From contig NZ_KB849755.1 of the NCBI RefSeq assembly GCF_000368925.1, positions 1,043,675-1,107,674 on the forward strand: a stretch of 64,000 nt of DNA, written 5' to 3'. Every line of letters starts with the position of its first letter. Within the stretch, counting starts at the first letter, position 1. The notes under the pieces were generated by a model that worked only from the letters and a program-made list of their open reading frames with translations, did no database searches and had not been told where the DNA came from. Origin of the DNA: Acinetobacter bereziniae LMG 1003 = CIP 70.12 (lineage in GTDB: Bacteria > Pseudomonadota > Gammaproteobacteria > Pseudomonadales > Moraxellaceae). Positions 62,450 to 64,000 of this stretch are shown one piece after another. The position numbers were made by a program, and so were the translations under genes.

Positions 62450-63334
62450 ATGAAAATTATTTTTATTCATGGCATGAATCAACAAAATTATAATGCTGAT
62501 AATTTGAAACAACATTGGCTTGATATTTTTCAACAGGGTATCAACGAACTTAAACTTGCTATTTCAGCCACAGAACTTGATATCAGCCTGCCCTTTTATG
62601 GTGATTTGATCACTAAGCATCAACTCAGCAATCGCTTTGATCTAGATGCTTTCTTACCTAAGTCATGGGTTAATTTTCATTTGCACAAACATAGCGCAAC
62701 TGCGCCATCGACAGTTTTAAATACAGCGCCAACCATTCCAATCTTGCCTTACTTTATGCCTGAGCATGAGCTAAAACTGTCAAAACGGCTGTATTTAGCT
62801 TCTCAGTTATTCAAAGACAAAGCTCTTAAAGAATTTTCTGTCATTTTAAATAACTTTCCTAAACTGCATGAAAGTCTGATCCATAAGTTTTTGATCGAAA
62901 CTTATTTATACTTAGCCAATCCTCAATTCATGGATGAAGTTCACCAAAGGATTTTAGCAAGTTTAGAAGCAGATCAAAGCCATGTTATCGTTGCGCACTC
63001 CTTAGGCACCGTGATTGCGTATAACCTTTTGCAACAACTATCACCTCAGTATAAAATCCAAGGCTTCATTACTTTAGGCTCTCCCCTGGCATTTAAAGTC
63101 ATTCAGTCCAAACTTACACCGCCAATCCAAAGTCCTGCTTGCTTAAATGGAGATTGGCATAATTTTTACTCTCCTGATGATTTCCTCACGGCTTTTCCTC
63201 TGGTCAATGCGCCTTTTGACTTTCAACCCGCCATTTTAAATACATCTATTTCAACATTTATCCATTCCCCGCACCAGATTGCAGGCTATTTACAGCATCC
63301 TGCTGTGATTAAAAATATTGTAGAAACCCTTTAA
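62450..63334 (+). CDS. Alpha/beta hydrolase (lipase-like)
   Basis: A 294-aa protein with an alpha/beta-hydrolase core. It begins MKIIFIHGMNQQNY (oxyanion region HGMN) and has VIVAHSLGTVIAYNLLQQL near residue 183-201, with the nucleophile Ser in A-H-S-L-G. The late GSPLAFKVI and the C-terminal His-rich FIHSPHQIAGY may supply the catalytic His. The frame opens at a TTG at 62435. The ATG at 62450 is preferred. Substrate unknown. Confidence 0.78.
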   Translation: MKIIFIHGMNQQNYNADNLKQHWLDIFQQGINELKLAISATELDISLPFYGDLITKHQLSNRFDLDAFLPKSWVNFHLHKHSATAPSTVLNTAPTIPILPYFMPEHELKLSKRLYLASQLFKDKALKEFSVILNNFPKLHESLIHKFLIETYLYLANPQFMDEVHQRILASLEADQSHVIVAHSLGTVIAYNLLQQLSPQYKIQGFITLGSPLAFKVIQSKLTPPIQSPACLNGDWHNFYSPDDFLTAFPLVNAPFDFQPAILNTSISTFIHSPHQIAGYLQHPAVIKNIVETL

Positions 63335-63436
63335 AGCCATTTGGCTCGATTTCATTGATACTTTTGATGATTTTTGTGTTATTGCTTTGTTTTTATACAT
63401 ATAAATCAAGTTTTCGCTTTTATTGTAGAAAAAGGT

Positions 63437-63465
63437 TTGACACATCTCTGTATTCGCCCTAATAT
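63437..63465 (+). promoter_or_regulatory. Promoter of tRNA-Glu copies 3 and 4
   Basis: TTGACA at 63437-63442, a 17-base spacer and TAATAT at 63460-63465, 17 bases before copy 3. No separate promoter is seen before copy 4. Confidence 0.82.
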
Positions 63466-63482
63466 ACGCCCACCTCTGAAAC

Positions 63483-63558
63483 GACCCTATCGTCTAGAGG
63501 CCTAGGACATCGCCCTTTCACGGCGGTAACCGGGGTTCGAATCCCCGTAGGGTCGCCA
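63483..63558 (+). tRNA. tRNA-Glu (TTC), copy 3
   Basis: Identical over 76 nt to the other copies, with encoded CCA. Confidence 0.97.
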
Positions 63559-63599
63559 TTAATTTGATGGTTTTGTTTCAAGGTCTGCCTCAATTTATT

Positions 63600-63675
63600 G
63601 ACCCTATCGTCTAGAGGCCTAGGACATCGCCCTTTCACGGCGGTAACCGGGGTTCGAATCCCCGTAGGGTCGCCA
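63600..63675 (+). tRNA. tRNA-Glu (TTC), copy 4
   Basis: Identical over 76 nt. It is 41 bases downstream of copy 3 and probably co-transcribed with it. Confidence 0.97.
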
Positions 63676-63708
63676 CATTCGAGATTGTTTTTGCAATAAA
63701 ACGTCTCA

Positions 63709-63742
63709 AAAAAAACCTGAGCATCATGACTCAGGTTTTTTA
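63709..63742 (+). terminator. Terminator of tRNA-Glu copies 3-4
   Basis: The stem AAACCTGAG / CTCAGGTTT with T-run is homologous to the terminator after copy 2. Confidence 0.82.
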
Positions 63743-63786
63743 TTGTCTGGCTTTTATATCTCTTTATTTTTGCCAACATCCCAATG

Positions 63787-63969
63787 TTATCGTACATCAA
63801 TCAATTGCTTTGAATTAAAAAGTGTACTGGGTGCAATTACCATTTCATTCAATGGAATATATTGACCATATCTTTGTTTCATCAAGGCTTTAACACGTGG
63901 ATGACTAAGATCAAAGCTGGATAGACCTTTAATACCTAACTTTATATAATCATTCTTTGACTCGTACAA
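63787..63969 (-). CDS. Possible small protein near the right edge
   Basis: A 60-codon frame opening with TTG (YESKNDYIKLGIKGLSSFDLSHPRVKALMKQRYGQYIPLNEMV, in pieces). The composition looks protein-like, but no ribosome site or family is evident. An overlapping frame entering from beyond the window ends at 63950 with KIKWRLVSEIVRVKE, so this may be coupled to, or a frameshifted end of, an upstream gene outside the window. Confidence 0.3.
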   Translation of the reverse strand: MYESKNDYIKLGIKGLSSFDLSHPRVKALMKQRYGQYIPLNEMVIAPSTLFNSKQLIDVR

Positions 63970-64000
63970 TCTCGCTCACCAAACGCCATTTGATTTTCTT

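Noticed and set aside
63459..63800. A 113-codon minus-strand ORF with a repeated GDPTGIRTPVTAVKG-type sequence
   Set aside because: It is the antisense translation of the two tRNA-Glu genes, a known false-positive protein; the repeat simply reflects the two tRNA copies.
1..64000. CRISPR arrays
   Set aside because: No regularly spaced direct repeats of 24-40 bases were seen; the only tandem repeat found is the 21-bp pair at 16838-16879.
63950..64000. C-terminal fragment of a gene entering from the right edge
   Set aside because: Only 16 codons are visible, too few to support a call, though the string KIKWRLVSEIVRVKE looks protein-like.

Overview
The window looks like an Acinetobacter chromosome. 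The evidence is the AT-rich coding and intergenic DNA, the gene families present (DsdA/DsdC, the GntP permease with BdhA and ScoAB, HtpX, TtcA, DUF4112, PyrC-RNase T) and four identical tRNA-Glu genes. This assignment is inference from sequence character; no database was searched.

Left chromosomal arm (1-17006): a Fur-box-controlled TonB-dependent receptor; a D-serine pair (dsdC, dsdA); a PF10118-type metal-dependent hydrolase; a ketone-body catabolism cluster (a carnitine/3-hydroxyacyl-CoA-type dehydrogenase, bdhA, a GntP-family permease, a divergent LysR regulator, scoA, scoB); a glutathione S-transferase; and a YbdG-like MscS channel. The intergenic DNA holds a diverged 140-bp repeat pair (3830-3970 and 7271-7410) and a 339-bp MITE-like element (7491-7829) with 13-bp terminal inverted repeats and a 7-bp target duplication.

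Integrated island (17007-47337, about 30.3 kb): it is bounded by a 17-bp direct repeat whose right copy is the 3' end of tRNA-Ser(TGA). A P4-type integrase and an AlpA-like regulator lie at the tRNA end. The left end carries the C-terminal stump of a different integrase and a coiled-coil/TIR protein. The cargo is chromate resistance (chrB, chrA), a Ni/Co CDF pump with its RcnR-type repressor and an almost canonical operator (dmeF/dmeR), and a long czc-type heavy-metal operon (czcI-like, czcC, czcB, czcA, a His-rich protein, HupE-like, membrane anchor, MFS). A plasmid/ICE-like maintenance block follows: an RDF-like protein, a YqaJ exonuclease, DUF932, a zinc-ribbon protein, a 715-aa protein with a nuclease-like core and a glycine zipper, a structured noncoding region, small membrane proteins and lipoproteins, an inovirus-Gp2-like protein, and three unrecognised proteins around a palindromic operator. 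No conjugation machinery was seen.

Right chromosomal arm (47324-64000): tRNA-Ser, greB, a MltF-like transglycosylase, an SCP2-domain protein, ttcA, a cluster of DnaA-box-like sites, a second transglycosylase, htpX, a VOC protein, DUF4112, an L,D-transpeptidase, pyrC-rnt, then a duplicated block of tRNA-Glu genes and paralogous amino-acid permeases, and an alpha/beta hydrolase. The best leads for something undescribed are the 715-aa nuclease-like/glycine-zipper protein with its zinc-ribbon neighbour, the three-gene set at 41.8-45.4 kb, the structured region at 38.76-38.91 kb, and the TIR protein at the island edge.
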